Source of the DNA: Eleginops maclovinus
Taxonomy: Eukaryota; Chordata; Actinopteri; Perciformes; Eleginopidae
Direction of reading: 5' to 3'
Assembly: GCF_036324505.1 (NCBI RefSeq)
Contig: NC_086366.1
Coordinates: 6,325,427-6,389,426, forward strand
DNA length: 64,000 bases
The notes below the pieces were generated by a model, which was given only the letters and a program-made list of their open reading frames with translations, was not told the origin of the DNA and searched no databases. Below, one piece after another: positions 40,442 to 54,850 of this stretch. The stretch's first letter is position 1, and every line of letters begins with the position of its first letter. Both the position numbers and the translations under genes were made by a program.

Positions 40442-42790
40442 TCACGACTTAAGATCATGTGTTAATATAACTAATGTCTTTTATTACAATTAATTGGATC
40501 ATTTTGATTGAATTTATACATCATTTCACCAAAATTGTGTGGAAGGGAAAACATGAAACAATACATTGAACATTGTATATTGTATGGTGTTCCCTTAAAT
40601 ATTGTATTGTATAAATAAGGGTCCTTATTTCCCTGCAGCTACATTTATTTTATCAACTATAATAAGAAGAAAAGAAAATGTGCAGGAATTCATAAAGATT
40701 TTTTCAGGATGAAAACCTGAAAATCCTTTATTTCCGACAAATAAATGACCATTGCCCTCACCTTCTCAACTAAGTGCTCCAGACCAGCAGGGAGACACAA
40801 ACAGGAAGTCCTCCATCGGCCAGACCGTCTCATTTCATAGACCGCTCAGCCTGCTGTTCCTTCACTTTATTTTTATATTAATATATATTTATTTTGGACG
40901 AAAACTTAGCGGGAGAAAAGTCTGGTGTTTGTTTGACCCAACCAGCTATAGTTATTCTAACCCAGCGCGTGTTCTGTCCTATATTTAACCAGCATTTTTT
41001 TGTGTGTGGAAATAAGTAAAGTACTTCAAAATTGTCCTCAGGTACAGTAACTGAGTTAATGTACTCAGTTACTTTCCACCACTGGATATAAAGTTCAGCT
41101 TGACAGACAGAGGGAGCCCTCAGTACAGGCTTTAGCTGTGCAAAAAATATGTGATTCATCTTAAAAAATTTAAAAAAAAGAAATCCTTTGCACACAATGA
41201 CTTATATTATAATAAATTAAACAACTATAATTCAAAAGTTACCTATAAATCCATACACTTAAATGAACATTGACACACCTTTTTTTAATTTGACATTCTT
41301 TTAATTAGTGAGGCTTCGTTTTAGTTGCAGTATAACATGGCAGGCCTTTTAGTTAACTTTGCTAGAAGTTGTTAAAAGGCAGTAAACTCAACTCTCACAT
41401 GGACTACTTATGCTTCAAATCTTTTGGAAATAATTGCTATATTATCTGCAATATTACAAAGATGTTTTACTTATGTGAGGCCTACAAATTGTCTTTGATA
41501 CAGCTGTGTTTAAATGCAATTGTATAGCGGTCTATAGGTGCAAGTGTAGACCACCTAAAACATTTCCATTAGGAGAAATACAATGCAGCTTCAAAAACAA
41601 TGCAAATATAAAAACACAAATTCACCTAAACATGCAAATGAGGAAACACCCTCACAAACTCACCAACACATGCACAGCATTTACTAAAACTCACTGCAAA
41701 TACAAAATGCTGCATAAAGCTCAAAACACAACACTAACCAGGGGACACTAAAAAGTGATCCACACAGCTGGGACCGGAGCGCTTGGTGATGTTCGGGGAT
41801 TATACATTTGAACAACTGTCACGGTTGGCAGTCAGTCTGTTTCATAATTGTACGAGAAAATGTCTCACTGTAAACAACACGAGACATTAAATCAAATATT
41901 AAACAAAGAAAAATAAATCAGGGGATTACAGGCATTAAGAAAACAAGGTGTGCTGTCTGTAGAGTCTGAAACATTCCTAACAAGTGTTCACTTGTGCAAC
42001 GCAGGGATTATGGAGGAAAAGCCGTATCAAATAAACTAAAGAAAATGTGTAATGGTGACAGATTAAATGTGCACTTCCTTGTGTCTGATGTCTGGGATAT
42101 GAACTTTAAATCAACCATCATAACAGGGGATTACATTAAATCTGTTTTAAGTTAGGTATTGCCCTGATGCATGCAGGCTTCCCTGAAAGTGTATTATGCC
42201 AACATATTTCACATAACTGTGTTAGGTTAAATAAAATAAATAATATTAAGGTGAACCTAATGTTTTTTATTCAAACCTAATATTATTGCTTTCAACTAAC
42301 CTAATACAGTTATGTGAAATTGTGCCCTTCTGTGGTTTTATTACTTTTACTTTGGATCTGTATACTTCTCCCACCTCTGCTAAAAACAGAATTTTATGTT
42401 GAGAAGTAATGTCTGATGATAAGTTTAGTAATAAGGTGAATTACTCTGCAGTATTCACAAATATTACCCAACATGCTTCTGTGTAGTGCGTTTCACTTCT
42501 TAAAAGATCCTTTTGGGCTGCACATCTTTGAAAGGCATTTTGCCAAATCATGGTTTCAGAGAAGGTACACAGAGAGAAGAAAAAAAGTAAAAGGGCGCGA
42601 TGAGGCCAGCCCCGAGGGAAAGGGTTGTGTAGTTTTGAGTTTCATGAGTCCCGGAAGTGTTATTAGTGAACCCGAGAGTTCACCGATCAGTCACACAGAT
42701 TGACAACATTTAATCCTGTCTTCAAATGCCTCTTTAAACTCAATTATTATTATCTATTTATTATATAAAGGGATTGTTTCTCTTTATTGG
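40442..42790. other. Non-coding stretch between pseudogene and foxg1
   Basis: AT-rich intergenic DNA. Nothing coding recognised. An isolated ETS-like 'cccggaagtg' lies at about 42,650. Upstream foxg1 regulation may be here, but no motif cluster stands out. Confidence 0.35.
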
Positions 42791-42791
42791 A

Positions 42792-43165
42792 TTAAAGAGG
42801 CCCTATTCTGCTCATGTTCAGGGTCATATTTGTATTTTTGGTCTCTACTGTGACATGTCTCCATGCTTTAATGTTCAAAAAGCTCTTTATTGTTCTCATA
42901 CTGCCTGTGCTGCAGCACCTCTTTTCACCCTCTGTCTGAAACCAGAGCCCAGTCTGCTCTGATTGGTTAGCTGGCCGGCTCTGTAATGATTGGTCCACAG
43001 CTTAGAGATGTCCCACCGTTTAGCCTATTATGTACAATAGAAGTGTTCCAAAGTGATGTCACTATGTTCCGTAAGTAAACAAAGGAGTCCAATGGAGGTG
43101 TTTCAGGCAGGGGATAGAGTGTGTGGGAGAGAAATTCCAACTGGAGGGAACACAGGGATTTTAGA
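42792..43165 (-). mobile_element. Copy of the AAAGAGGCCC MITE upstream of foxg1
   Basis: TTAA at 42792, then the right-end sequence 'AAAGAGGCCCTATTCTGCTC', followed by the reverse complement of the family body ('accagagcccagtctgctct', 'ctattatgtacaatag'). Its far end is missing and it runs almost directly into another repeat at 43,198. Confidence 0.72.
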
Positions 43166-43197
43166 TTTAAACCGTGTGTATTAAATTAAACGGAACA

Positions 43198-43561
43198 TTT
43201 TTCGTGTGCTGAGATTTTATTTTTTTTAAACTGCAGTACTTGCTCATGTGTTCCATTGTTGGTGTGTAGACTACAGCCTAAATCTGCTCAATGAAAGGCA
43301 GGTTTTCATGTAAATAAAACTCTGAGCAGAGGACACATTTTAGATCTTTATAAATATCTAGAATTGTTTCTTTTCTAAGGTCACACTGTTCGGTTGTCTT
43401 ACTACACCTCATTAAAAAACATCTTATTGATATCTATTCTCTCTTGGATGTTTGCATCTAATTACCTATTGAGGTAATCAAAATGAAACAGAAGGTAATC
43501 AGGTTACTTTTATATTGTGATACTCAGATTACATGTTTCTAAGTATCCCTCCCAACCCCGG
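43198..43561 (+). mobile_element. Copy of the 'ccctcccaac' repeat upstream of foxg1
   Basis: Collinear with 33.6-33.98 kb ('tgaaaggcaggttttcatg', 'actctgagcagaggacac', 'tatccctcccaaccccg'). It ends about 170 bp upstream of the foxg1 ATG, so the proximal promoter must lie in that short unique stretch. Confidence 0.68.
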
Positions 43562-43728
43562 AAATAAGAGGCTGTTGAATGTACCACTTGTGTCACTTTG
43601 AAATACTTTCTGTTACAGGCTCCTGATCATGCGCATTTGTTCTCTGTTCGTCTTTCGGCTCCTCACCACTTTGCATCAGAGTTCAGTGAGTCGCTGTGCT
43701 CTCACCACTGGAAGTCTTTGAGGATTTT

Positions 43729-44895
43729 ATGACAGAGATGGAGGACTTGAAAACTTCTGAGCGATTTTTCCACAAATCCTCATTCAGCATCAGCAGCCTG
43801 CTGTTGAGACGAGAGGGGGTGATGGATGAGCAGGAGACTCCTTCTGCGTCGCAGAAACCTCAGGAGAAACCCACCAAAGATAAAAACTTTGACAGTGAGA
43901 GCACCGGTAAAACAGAAAACAAACCGGCGAGTGGAAAAAGAGAGGGGACTCGGAAGAAAGGAGGAGAAGAAGAAAGCATTAAACCTGAGAAACCTCCTTT
44001 CAGTTACAACGCACTCATCATGATGGCGATCCGTCAGAGCCCAGAGCGACGGCTCACTCTGAACGGCATCTACGAGTTCATCATGGAAAACTTCCCTTAT
44101 TACAGACAGAACAGACAGGGTTGGCAAAACTCTATCCGGCACAACCTGAGCCTGAACAAGTGTTTCGTTAAAGTGCCGCGCCACTATGATGACCCGGGAA
44201 AAGGCAACTACTGGATGCTGGACCCCTGCAGCGAAGACGTGTTTATTGGTGGCACATCTGGGAAGCTCCGGCGCAGAGCCACGGCTGGATCCAGGACCAA
44301 GCTTGCGTTAAAAAGAGGAGGAGGAGGTCGCCTGATGTCCTCCAGCACCGCCACCAGTGTGACTTTAGCCGCAGCTGGTTCGTTTTACTGGCCACCGTTT
44401 ATTCCTCTCCAAACACCAGTGCGCACCCACCTTGGCACGGGGACTTACCTGACACCGCGGTTTCCAAACCACGCCACCTCCATGGTTTCCCAGCGACTGA
44501 GTGCGTCTAGTGCCGCGGAGGCAGATCGGTTCCTGCAGACGCACCAGGAGATGTCTTACATCGGACTCAGTTGCGCGCAATCCCGACGCCATCAGATTGG
44601 CACCGCTTGCACTGCTTTCTCAACGTCCATCCCCGCGTGCACCCTGCCTCTGTCGGACCCCTACTCTTTTAACATGATCTCGGGACAAGCCAGCTACTTT
44701 TACTCTCACCAGATCCCCTGCACCGCGGCGTTCAATCCGTGCCAAGAAGAGTGCACCTCGGCCAAGACTTGTTCTCCCGGGCAGTTTTTATCCAAGAGCG
44801 GCCAGTCAGAGCTGGGAGGATTCTGCAATGACTTTCCAAACTACTGCCCCCAAGTCAGTTCAAGCGCCAATGTGTCTTGGAATATAGAAAAATAG
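43729..44895 (+). CDS. foxg1: Forkhead transcription factor, FoxG1 family (divergent paralogue)
   Basis: Single-exon ORF of 388 aa from ATG 43729 (or 385 from 43738) to TAG; being intronless fits FoxG1. The forkhead domain starts near residue 88 with '[19 protein letters not shown]' and includes '[20 protein letters not shown]' and '[12 protein letters not shown]'. '[14 protein letters not shown]' directly after it is diagnostic of FoxG. An eh1-like Groucho/TLE-binding motif, FSISSLL, is at residues 19-25, matching the conserved FoxG1 N terminus. The long His/Pro/Gln-rich N-terminal tract of FOXG1 is absent and replaced by a Lys/Glu-rich linker. The tail after the forkhead domain is rich in Ser, Cys and Tyr. 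FoxG1 is a nuclear repressor in forebrain and sensory placodes. The divergence suggests one of the extra teleost paralogues (foxg1c or foxg1d); the letter is not settled here. Confidence 0.92.
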   Translation: MTEMEDLKTSERFFHKSSFSISSLLLRREGVMDEQETPSASQKPQEKPTKDKNFDSESTGKTENKPASGKREGTRKKGGEEESIKPEKPPFSYNALIMMAIRQSPERRLTLNGIYEFIMENFPYYRQNRQGWQNSIRHNLSLNKCFVKVPRHYDDPGKGNYWMLDPCSEDVFIGGTSGKLRRRATAGSRTKLALKRGGGGRLMSSSTATSVTLAAAGSFYWPPFIPLQTPVRTHLGTGTYLTPRFPNHATSMVSQRLSASSAAEADRFLQTHQEMSYIGLSCAQSRRHQIGTACTAFSTSIPACTLPLSDPYSFNMISGQASYFYSHQIPCTAAFNPCQEECTSAKTCSPGQFLSKSGQSELGGFCNDFPNYCPQVSSSANVSWNIEK

Positions 44896-47900
<3,005 letters not shown>

Positions 47901-47930
47901 AAGTTATGTTCTTATCAATGAAGTAGTGAC

Positions 47931-47979
47931 CCGGAAGTTATTGGAAAGCGTTTAAGCGGGTAGTAGTTGAACCGGAAGT
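47931..47979 (+). promoter_or_regulatory. Paired ETS/GABP sites in the snrpd2 promoter
   Basis: CCGGAAGT occurs twice in the same orientation, at 47931-47938 and 47972-47979, about 90-137 bp upstream of the end of exon 1. Paired ETS/GABPA sites are typical of housekeeping promoters. The 5'UTR should begin shortly after. Confidence 0.55.
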
Positions 47980-48067
47980 AGCTCCATCCACGCTGGTCTT
48001 GCTGAATCGTTGCGGGGACGAAGAGCAGAATAGTATCTGAGAAAACTGTTTTTATAAATCTGCAAAC

Positions 48068-51000
48068 ATGTAAGTAACTTTAATGGTCATCCTGTCTGTG
48101 TTTCTTTGGTCACTTTCGGTCTTTGAGCCTTAGCTTTAAATCTTAGCAGCATGAAGCTAACAGTTGTATAGCTAACAATGTTAGCACGTTAGCCAGGGCC
48201 GGTTAGCTGAAGTTCATAAATCCTCTTTAAATGTGTTTGCACTGCTATATATTCTACAGCCGAGCCGTGTGGCAACTCGAGACATTAGCAATGAAACAAT
48301 AAAAAGTTGTATTTTTTCGTTGTGTAATGCTATGGTTCAGTTGATAGGCTACGTAGCTTCAGTAGTCACACAAAAGCATTGATATGAGCTAGTTAGCCAC
48401 ACGCTAATATTGAGAGTCAGAATCAAAATACTTGTTTTACTCCCACAGAGGGTGTCACAGTTACAGCACAAGTATAGAGACAAAGTAGCAATATATTAAA
48501 TAAGAGGCCTGCTTACACTACTAGAGATATAAGTTACACAAATTACAATGTAGTACCCATCCAGTTGAACAACAATAAGTACTCTAAGGTTGGTTTAAAA
48601 ATAAATAAGTGTAGCATGTAGAGAGTAGTGTGATAGCAGCCAGATAAAATAGTGAATTTAATTGTCTTGTCTCTTTATACCTTTATGTAACAGTATCAAA
48701 AAAGTATGAGGGAAGAAAACAGTAGCTAATGCACGCTCCTTTAACCCATAGGATTAACGCGTTTACATTTGTGTTGGTGGACATGTTTAATTCTGTGTGT
48801 TTTCAGACAGAAGTTTGCAAGATAAAGTTCCAAAAATGCAATAGGAAAATAATGATATGTTGTATTTGTATGTTTCTTTACAGCTGTCGGTTCCTCACAG
48901 TAAATTGTTTAGATCTTCATTTGTATCTTTTGATAATACATCTGCTCAACATAACTGTCCATTAACAGCCCTGTGCTGTAAGTTCAGATGTAGGTGATTT
49001 TCCCAGATATAATTCCCCAATGTACCTTATCATCAGCACAGTGTCAACACGTATATGTACACAGCAGGCTTTATGTCGTGACGTGCTTTGGTTTTTAATA
49101 ATGATCGTACAATCTGTTTTTGTTGTGTGAGGTTAAAAAAAAAAACATTTCACAGTAAGAAAGAAAATCCCCCACATTTCTTTTACATCGCCTCATATAG
49201 CAAGGGGGCGTCTGAAAAAATAGAATCTAAGGGGGAAAAAAAACAGACTAAACTTCAAGAAACTATGTGAAGGGATGGGACAAAAAAAACTATAACCAAA
49301 ACAAGTGAATTGATAATACGGGTCGAATCAACTTTTTGGAAAGAAATGAAACAAATCAACAGATGCTGGAAGACAAACCATGCAAGATCACCAATCCTCT
49401 TAACGATTTTATACTAGCTGATTCTAACATCAACACTGTCAATGAGAAAGACATCACACAGAAAACATGGGCTTGGAATGTTGAAAATAAGAGCACACTG
49501 AAGACAGCAGGAAAATATATTAAAGCCGCTCTGAAAGAACATAATGTGGAAATGATCTTTCTGATAAAACTTCACACTTTTTTTATACAAGTATTGTTTT
49601 GTGTCTGTTTTTTCAGGAGTCTGTTAACAAAGCCCAAGTCTGAGATGACTCCTGAGGAGCTGCAGAAACGTGAGGAAGAGGAGTTCAACACTGGCCCTCT
49701 GTCGGTGCTCACTCAGTCTGTGAAGAACAACACCCAGGTCCTCATCAACTGCCGTAACAACAAGAAGCTGCTCGGCAGAGTCAAGGCCTTCGACAGGTAG
49801 GCACTGTCCTTAATGAATAAAATATGTGCAGTATTGTTTGAACAGCTTTCCACTTTTCATATCGATACTGCACATCTTTTATTTGAGTGTTTTGTCATAG
49901 TATACTGTACATATCTTCGTCCATATTTCATATATTCATTTATAATGACATGTATTTTTATGTTCTTCTTGAACGATTCAATTCCTTGTATGCGTAAAGT
50001 AATTTGGCATTAAACCTGTTATTGGTTCTGATTCATCTCAACGTGTTTGTGAATATAACATCATGTTTATACAGGATTTTATCCAGTGTAGTTATAACAT
50101 AATACAATGTAATATGTTCCATTCAAAATGGTATGTTCACTGACCATTAACTGTTGTGGTCATTCTGATGTTACAATAAGGCTTTACCCTTTATTATGTT
50201 AAAACAGTGATTGTATATTCATACTTAATGCAGATACATATTAACTTCAAAATGGAATAATAGCAATAGATAAATATAACAATGAATCCTTTGAAGATAT
50301 TTGAGTAAAAAATATATTTAATTGTATCTAAAGTAATAATCCTTGCATTAATACAGCTGCAATATCAGCATGTTGGGTCTGATACAGTTACACACTCCAT
50401 ATCAATTTCTGCATACCAATGTTATTTAAACTCTTTAGTTTCATTCACCCTATTTGTGTTAATTGGATTTGTTTAAATACCCCTGTGGGCAAGTTTTCCC
50501 CACCAAATCTGTGTTGGTAAGAAGAAAGCTTGATTTTGAGTCCTGCATTTGGAAATCAGCAGTAATTTAATTTAAAAGATGAAGCAGTGTTGGTGCGTAA
50601 AAAATATGATATCAGTTAATAATCTGTTGGTGATCAGGGGGGGGGGGGGTGGCAGTCCCAAAGATATTTAATTTGGTACTATAATATGATATACTTTAAT
50701 ACTGTAGGCAATGTCTCACAGTTTACAGCAAGAGAGGATCATAGTAAACATCGACCTGCATAAAAAACACGAGACAGCTGTCAACGCGAGTTTCCCTAAA
50801 ATCTGCTGGTAATCTGGAATATGCCAATTAAAATCGCATCATCTCAAAAAACCCTCTACCATGGTAACATTTTATCTGTGCTCTGTTTGTATTTTATTCC
50901 CCTTTTTGTTTAACCTCTAAATCCATTCAGATAAATTATAATTCCTGAATCAAAGTAGTGGTTTTCCTCTCTGATTCTTCATATTGTATTATTTTTTTCC

Positions 51001-51437
51001 GAAGACCTTAGTTAAGGCTGCAGGCGTGTGTTGCCGCCTAAGCTTTAAAGTGCTGTGGGAAACCCTGGATGAAATGTAGTTTATCTGAACGTGGTAGTCT
51101 GACAGGTCTGCATTTTTGTAGTATTTTCAACAACAAATCAACCTGCTAATTCTCTTAAATCTCACATTTGATCCCGTCAAGAATACATCTGTTTGTGTTA
51201 TAATTTTTCTGCATGAGGCTCGTTGTTTTTTCCGTCGTTCAACGTGCTCTCTGTTGTTTCAGGCACTGCAACATGGTCTTGGAGAACGTGAAAGAGATGT
51301 GGACGGAGGTGCCCAAGAGCGGGAAGGGGAAGAAGAAGTCAAAGCCAGTGAATAAGGACCGCTACATATCCAAAATGTTCCTCCGAGGAGACTCCGTCAT
51401 CATCGTGCTGAGGAATCCTCTCATCACGGGGAAATGA
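48068..51437 (+). CDS. snrpd2: Small nuclear ribonucleoprotein Sm D2 (SNRPD2)
   Basis: Coding exons 48068-48069, 49617-49796 and 51263-51437 (TGA). Exon 1 contributes only 'AT' of the start codon: the sequence at 48068 is AT|gtaagt, and the next exon begins G AGT CTG. The product is 118 aa, the same as human SNRPD2 and nearly identical. Visible features are the N-terminal '[16 protein letters not shown]', Sm1 with '[20 protein letters not shown]', the Lys-rich insert near residues 85-94, and Sm2 with '[16 protein letters not shown]'. SmD2 is a core of the seven-member Sm ring on U1, U2, U4 and U5 snRNAs, pairing with SmD1 and SmF. Intron 2 contains a LINE-type 3' tail near 49,820-50,035. AATAAA at 51640-51645 is the likely polyadenylation signal. 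Confidence 0.97.
49820..50035 (+). mobile_element. LINE-type 3' tail in snrpd2 intron 2
   Basis: 'acagctttccacttttcat', 'tattgtttgaac', 'attccttgtatgcgtaaag' and 'tttggcattaaacctg...ttctgattc' parallel the 22.9-23.2 kb tail. Confidence 0.48.
50637..50649 (+). repeat. Poly(G) tract in snrpd2 intron 2
   Basis: Thirteen consecutive G. Confidence 0.9.
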
Positions 51438-51639
51438 ACTCTCACAAAGCCCTTCTTTTCCTCCCTTTATTTTTCATGTTTTTTCATGCATGGTGTAACG
51501 GCGGCGGACTGTCATTCCTGTTTCGTTTGTTTCTTTGTTGTTTCATCACTGCAGTCACTATTGGTTAAGAAACATGGAGTCAAAATGATGTCTGTACTTT
51601 TTGGAGAGCTGTTCAGTCCTCTGTATTTTTCATTTTGAT

Positions 51640-51645
51640 AATAAA
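51640..51645 (+). terminator. Polyadenylation signal of snrpd2
   Basis: AATAAA about 200 bp downstream of the snrpd2 stop, following a T-rich 3'UTR. Confidence 0.7.
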
Positions 51646-51734
51646 AGTGATTATTGGATTCAAAGTTTTGTAAGGATATCTTTTTTGTCTTTATACTTTT
51701 AGAACATTGAATATGGTCAAATGTTTTAAATGAA

Positions 51735-51990
51735 AGGGGCCCTGATAATATGTGCTTTTTGGGGATTTCCCTGTATTGTATTAAATAGGTTTTTGTGCAT
51801 GTAAATGGTCTGCAAAAGCTAAAATCCCTGTGTTCCTTCCAGAAGGAGCTTTTGTTCCACACGCCCTGCCTGAAACGCCTCCATTGGACTCTTGTGTTCA
51901 CTTCCAGAACATAGTGACATCACTATGTAACACTTGAACTTCTATTGGCTATCACTGCAACACATTGTACTTTTAATTAGCCCCGTAGGT
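51735..51990 (+). mobile_element. MITE copy downstream of snrpd2
   Basis: 'aaaggggccctgataatatg', 'gcatgtaaatggtctgcaaa', 'acatagtgacatcactatg' and 'attggctatcactgcaacac' match the first half of the 27.1 kb element. The 3' half is missing. Confidence 0.68.
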
Positions 51991-52159
51991 AAAATCTGAT
52001 ATGAAAGATACAAATTCACACAAAGATGATGATAATGATGATAATAATAATAATAGAAAGTAAGAAAAAGACAACTCACAGTATAAATTAAATGTGTGGA
52101 CATTCTTGTAAATATAATTGTAGTTATTTTCTCTCTATTGCACACTATAGAGAAAGCCT

Positions 52160-52520
52160 CAAAGAAAAGTTCAGTTTCCTCAATTATTCCCCTCCTCTTC
52201 CTCCTCCCCCCGCTGTCACCCTTTCACTCTCCCCTGACAACATCTTGGGTGTCGGGCTTGATTTCAGTCGGCAGCGCTCGATATGCAACAAACTGCCGTT
52301 TAAAAGGCGCGCTGCATTATTGATGAGAGCAGATGTGCTGACTGTCACTTCACACCCTCGCCTCGCTCCCATTTCATCCCGCTCAGCCCCTCCTGACCAC
52401 TTTGTTAATTGTCCTAATAGCTTAACAGCTCTTCTCGACTTACCCCCCTCTAACAGTCGGCCCCTAACCTCCCACTCTTTAGTTAGCTCAGATTTTAGTG
52501 GTCCAACTGGAGGTTGATTG
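52160..52520. other. Non-repetitive, pyrimidine/GC-richer block
   Basis: Contrasts with its AT- and repeat-rich surroundings and contains 'ggcgcgctgcattattgatg' and 'tttgttaattgtcctaatag', the latter with homeobox-like TAATTG/TTAATT cores. Both strands have open frames of about 120-140 codons here, but without recognisable protein features. A candidate conserved regulatory element. Confidence 0.3.
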
Positions 52521-52654
52521 AGTGGGTTACTAAAAACGTATTGTGTTTTTTCCATTTATCAAAACCCTTTACCCGTCCCACAGCGGGAGAATTTACCTTG
52601 TGACAGCAAAGGGACGATGCAGATACAATACTATGCGTTACGAGTGGAAACGAT

Positions 52655-53160
52655 TGGAGACACTACGATGAGACTTGTTAGGGTTCGGTACGATAGGATA
52701 CGATACGTTATTTGTTGCCATTCCATATGTTTTGATACGATTTCATCTGATATGAATCCATTGCACTCGGTTGAGTGTAGAGTGCAGTGTGGTCTAGTGC
52801 GTTGATCAACAGATCAGGGGAACTTGGGAACACCAGTTCCAACCCCGCCTTGACTGCCACTGTATGCCGTTGTGTCCTTGGGCAAGACATTGCTCCTGTG
52901 GGTATGTCCACAGAATGAATGTGTTACGTTTCTAATACGGTCATGTGTAATTGTAATTGAGCAAATGGAAAGGCGCTCAATAAATCCAATGAGTTATAAT
53001 TATTATCATTACATACGATACCATTTAATTTGAGGCGATACACGATTTTATACAATAGCGTATGACACGACTCAACTCGACATGATATAATTAGATATGA
53101 TTTGACGTGTGGTTTCATACGATACAATCCTGTACTGCATCGGATATGATACTCTACAAT
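52655..53160 (+). repeat. Cryptic (GATAC)n-type repeat split by a SINE
   Basis: 'gtacgataggatacgatacg' before the SINE and 'cattacatacgatacc', 'ggcgatacacgat', 'catacgatacaatc', 'cggatatgatact' after it form a degraded pentamer array. Confidence 0.62.
52765..52998 (+). mobile_element. SINE inserted in a cryptic GATAC repeat
   Basis: 'gtggtctagtgcgttgatc', a weak B-box region ('ggaacaccagttccaacc'), 'gtgtccttgggcaagaca' and the tail 'aaaggcgctcaataaatcc' are features of tRNA-derived fish SINEs. GATAC-like repeats flank it on both sides. Confidence 0.65.
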
Positions 53161-53499
53161 TCATAGGTAAATTGTGTACTTTCACTCGACTAGACTTATT
53201 TAATACCTTTAGGTCCTTTGCAGATTTTGGTTATAATGTGATTAATAATCAACACTTAAATAAGGGTTTAGTCAAACCTGGAGTAAACTCTTTAATGCAG
53301 GAATAATAGTAATCAAAACATATCATATATATTATTATTAAATGAGCCAATCTGCATAATGAGTACTTTTACTTGAGGTGTTTTAATACTTTTGTTCTTT
53401 TACTTGAGTAACATTTTGAATACAGGACTTATACTTGTAACAGAGTACACTCTGGTACTTCTACTTCTGCAAAATCTGATTCCCTCTTTCCACCTCTGG

Positions 53500-54850
53500 T
53501 GCTAGCCGTTCCTGCCCAGGGCCCGCTGCTGTGTGTGGTCTCTCTGATTTACAGCTCTCAGGTGCTTCTCTGTATACGTAAATGGTTCATACTGCTCTCC
53601 CGCTACAGGCAAATCTCAACCTGTATCCAAAGTTTGAAGAGATCGTGTTGCAGGGGCCAGGAAACCTTTTGCACTGCCAGCCGGAGGTATAAGGGGCCGC
53701 TATAGGGACTATATACAGAAATATTGTAGCGACTACATTTCCAATAAATGAAGACGCTACGTGGCTATAGCCTGTTTGCCAGATCCTATAGTCCCATTGT
53801 GAAACCTGAAATGTTGAGAACTCCAAAGTGTTATGTTGGAAATGTATAGAAAGAGTCCTATTTAGAAACTGCAGGATGCTAACTTGTTTATGTGGAGCAA
53901 TTTCTACAATTAGCATTGCCTACAGTAAATGGACAATGGTTAAAATATGGCTTAGCCGATTTGGACAATATTGGAGGTTTTGGGGGCTATTGAGGATGTT
54001 GAATTCATATGTCCTATGGCACAGGATTCCAAATGGAGGTTGGAACCAGAAAGTGGCCATATTTGTAGTCCCAACGGGTCTATGTTGATGAATTTAGAAG
54101 TTTTTGAGGACGCTGGGTGTTTGTTTTGGACAGACTGCTTATGTACTTTTAAAAAATGTCCACGGTCCAGGTAATTACTTTGATTTTATGGTCTTGACAC
54201 CCAAGGGTCGTCCACACGTCCAATGCTATGGCCAATCAGTTTGTGCAGAATCTAGCAGGTATCCTGTTCACGAAGTAATGCTAATTAACACAACTAGTGC
54301 TTACTATTCAAGTTGCCCAACATAAGCAACATTTTCGGTACATTCGCTATGAGGGGCAGGTTATTTTGGATGAAATCACACCTCCGATGAATTCCCCTCA
54401 CAGTTATCGTCCTGGGACGGAGCGCTGTCAAATAGATCGGGTCTATTTGGAGATGCCTGAGATAAAAACAACTTTGGGGACCGCAAATGTTGGGTATCAT
54501 CGCGCACTGCTCTCACATTACATCTCAAAGACACTTCAAGAAGTCTCCCTCCCGCCAGATTCCTTTTTTTGGGGGGTTGGGGCCTGGGGGTGAGCGATCC
54601 ATGGGCAGGAAGGCAGATGTTTTATTCACGAGGTAAGCGATAAGAGGGGGGAAGTGTGATTATGATAGCGATCGGCCATGCATCGATACTCGAGCCTCCG
54701 GGCAACGCGACACCTTGCAGCTCATCGACCCTGAGGCTCCGGGCCCGGTAACCGGAGTTGCCGGGCCGTTTGTTTTCAGGCAGAGCCACAGGGTGTCACA
54801 GGTGGAGGAGAAGGTGGAGGAAAAGAGGGTGTCAGCTCCGTAAACACACA
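53500..54850 (+). mobile_element. Decayed retroelement-like region with polypurine tract
   Basis: About 1.1 kb reads as one ancient coding stretch when frames are followed across several stops and shifts: a stretch with 'FEEIVLQGPGNLLHC', a Cys/Trp-rich segment near 54.0-54.15 kb, and 'ILDEITPPMNSPHSYRP' near 54.36 kb. It ends before 'gataagaggggggaag' (54,640-54,655), a polypurine tract, followed at once by 'TGTGATTATG', as expected at the start of a 3' LTR. The coding family was not recognised. An endogenous retrovirus or LTR retrotransposon remnant is inference. It is disrupted throughout and was not reconstructed. Confidence 0.42.

Noticed and set aside
49336..49800. Extended 154-codon frame into snrpd2 exon 2
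   Set aside because: The upstream part is intron; the 'tttcag' acceptor at 49,616 and the protein-family start show the exon begins at 49,617.
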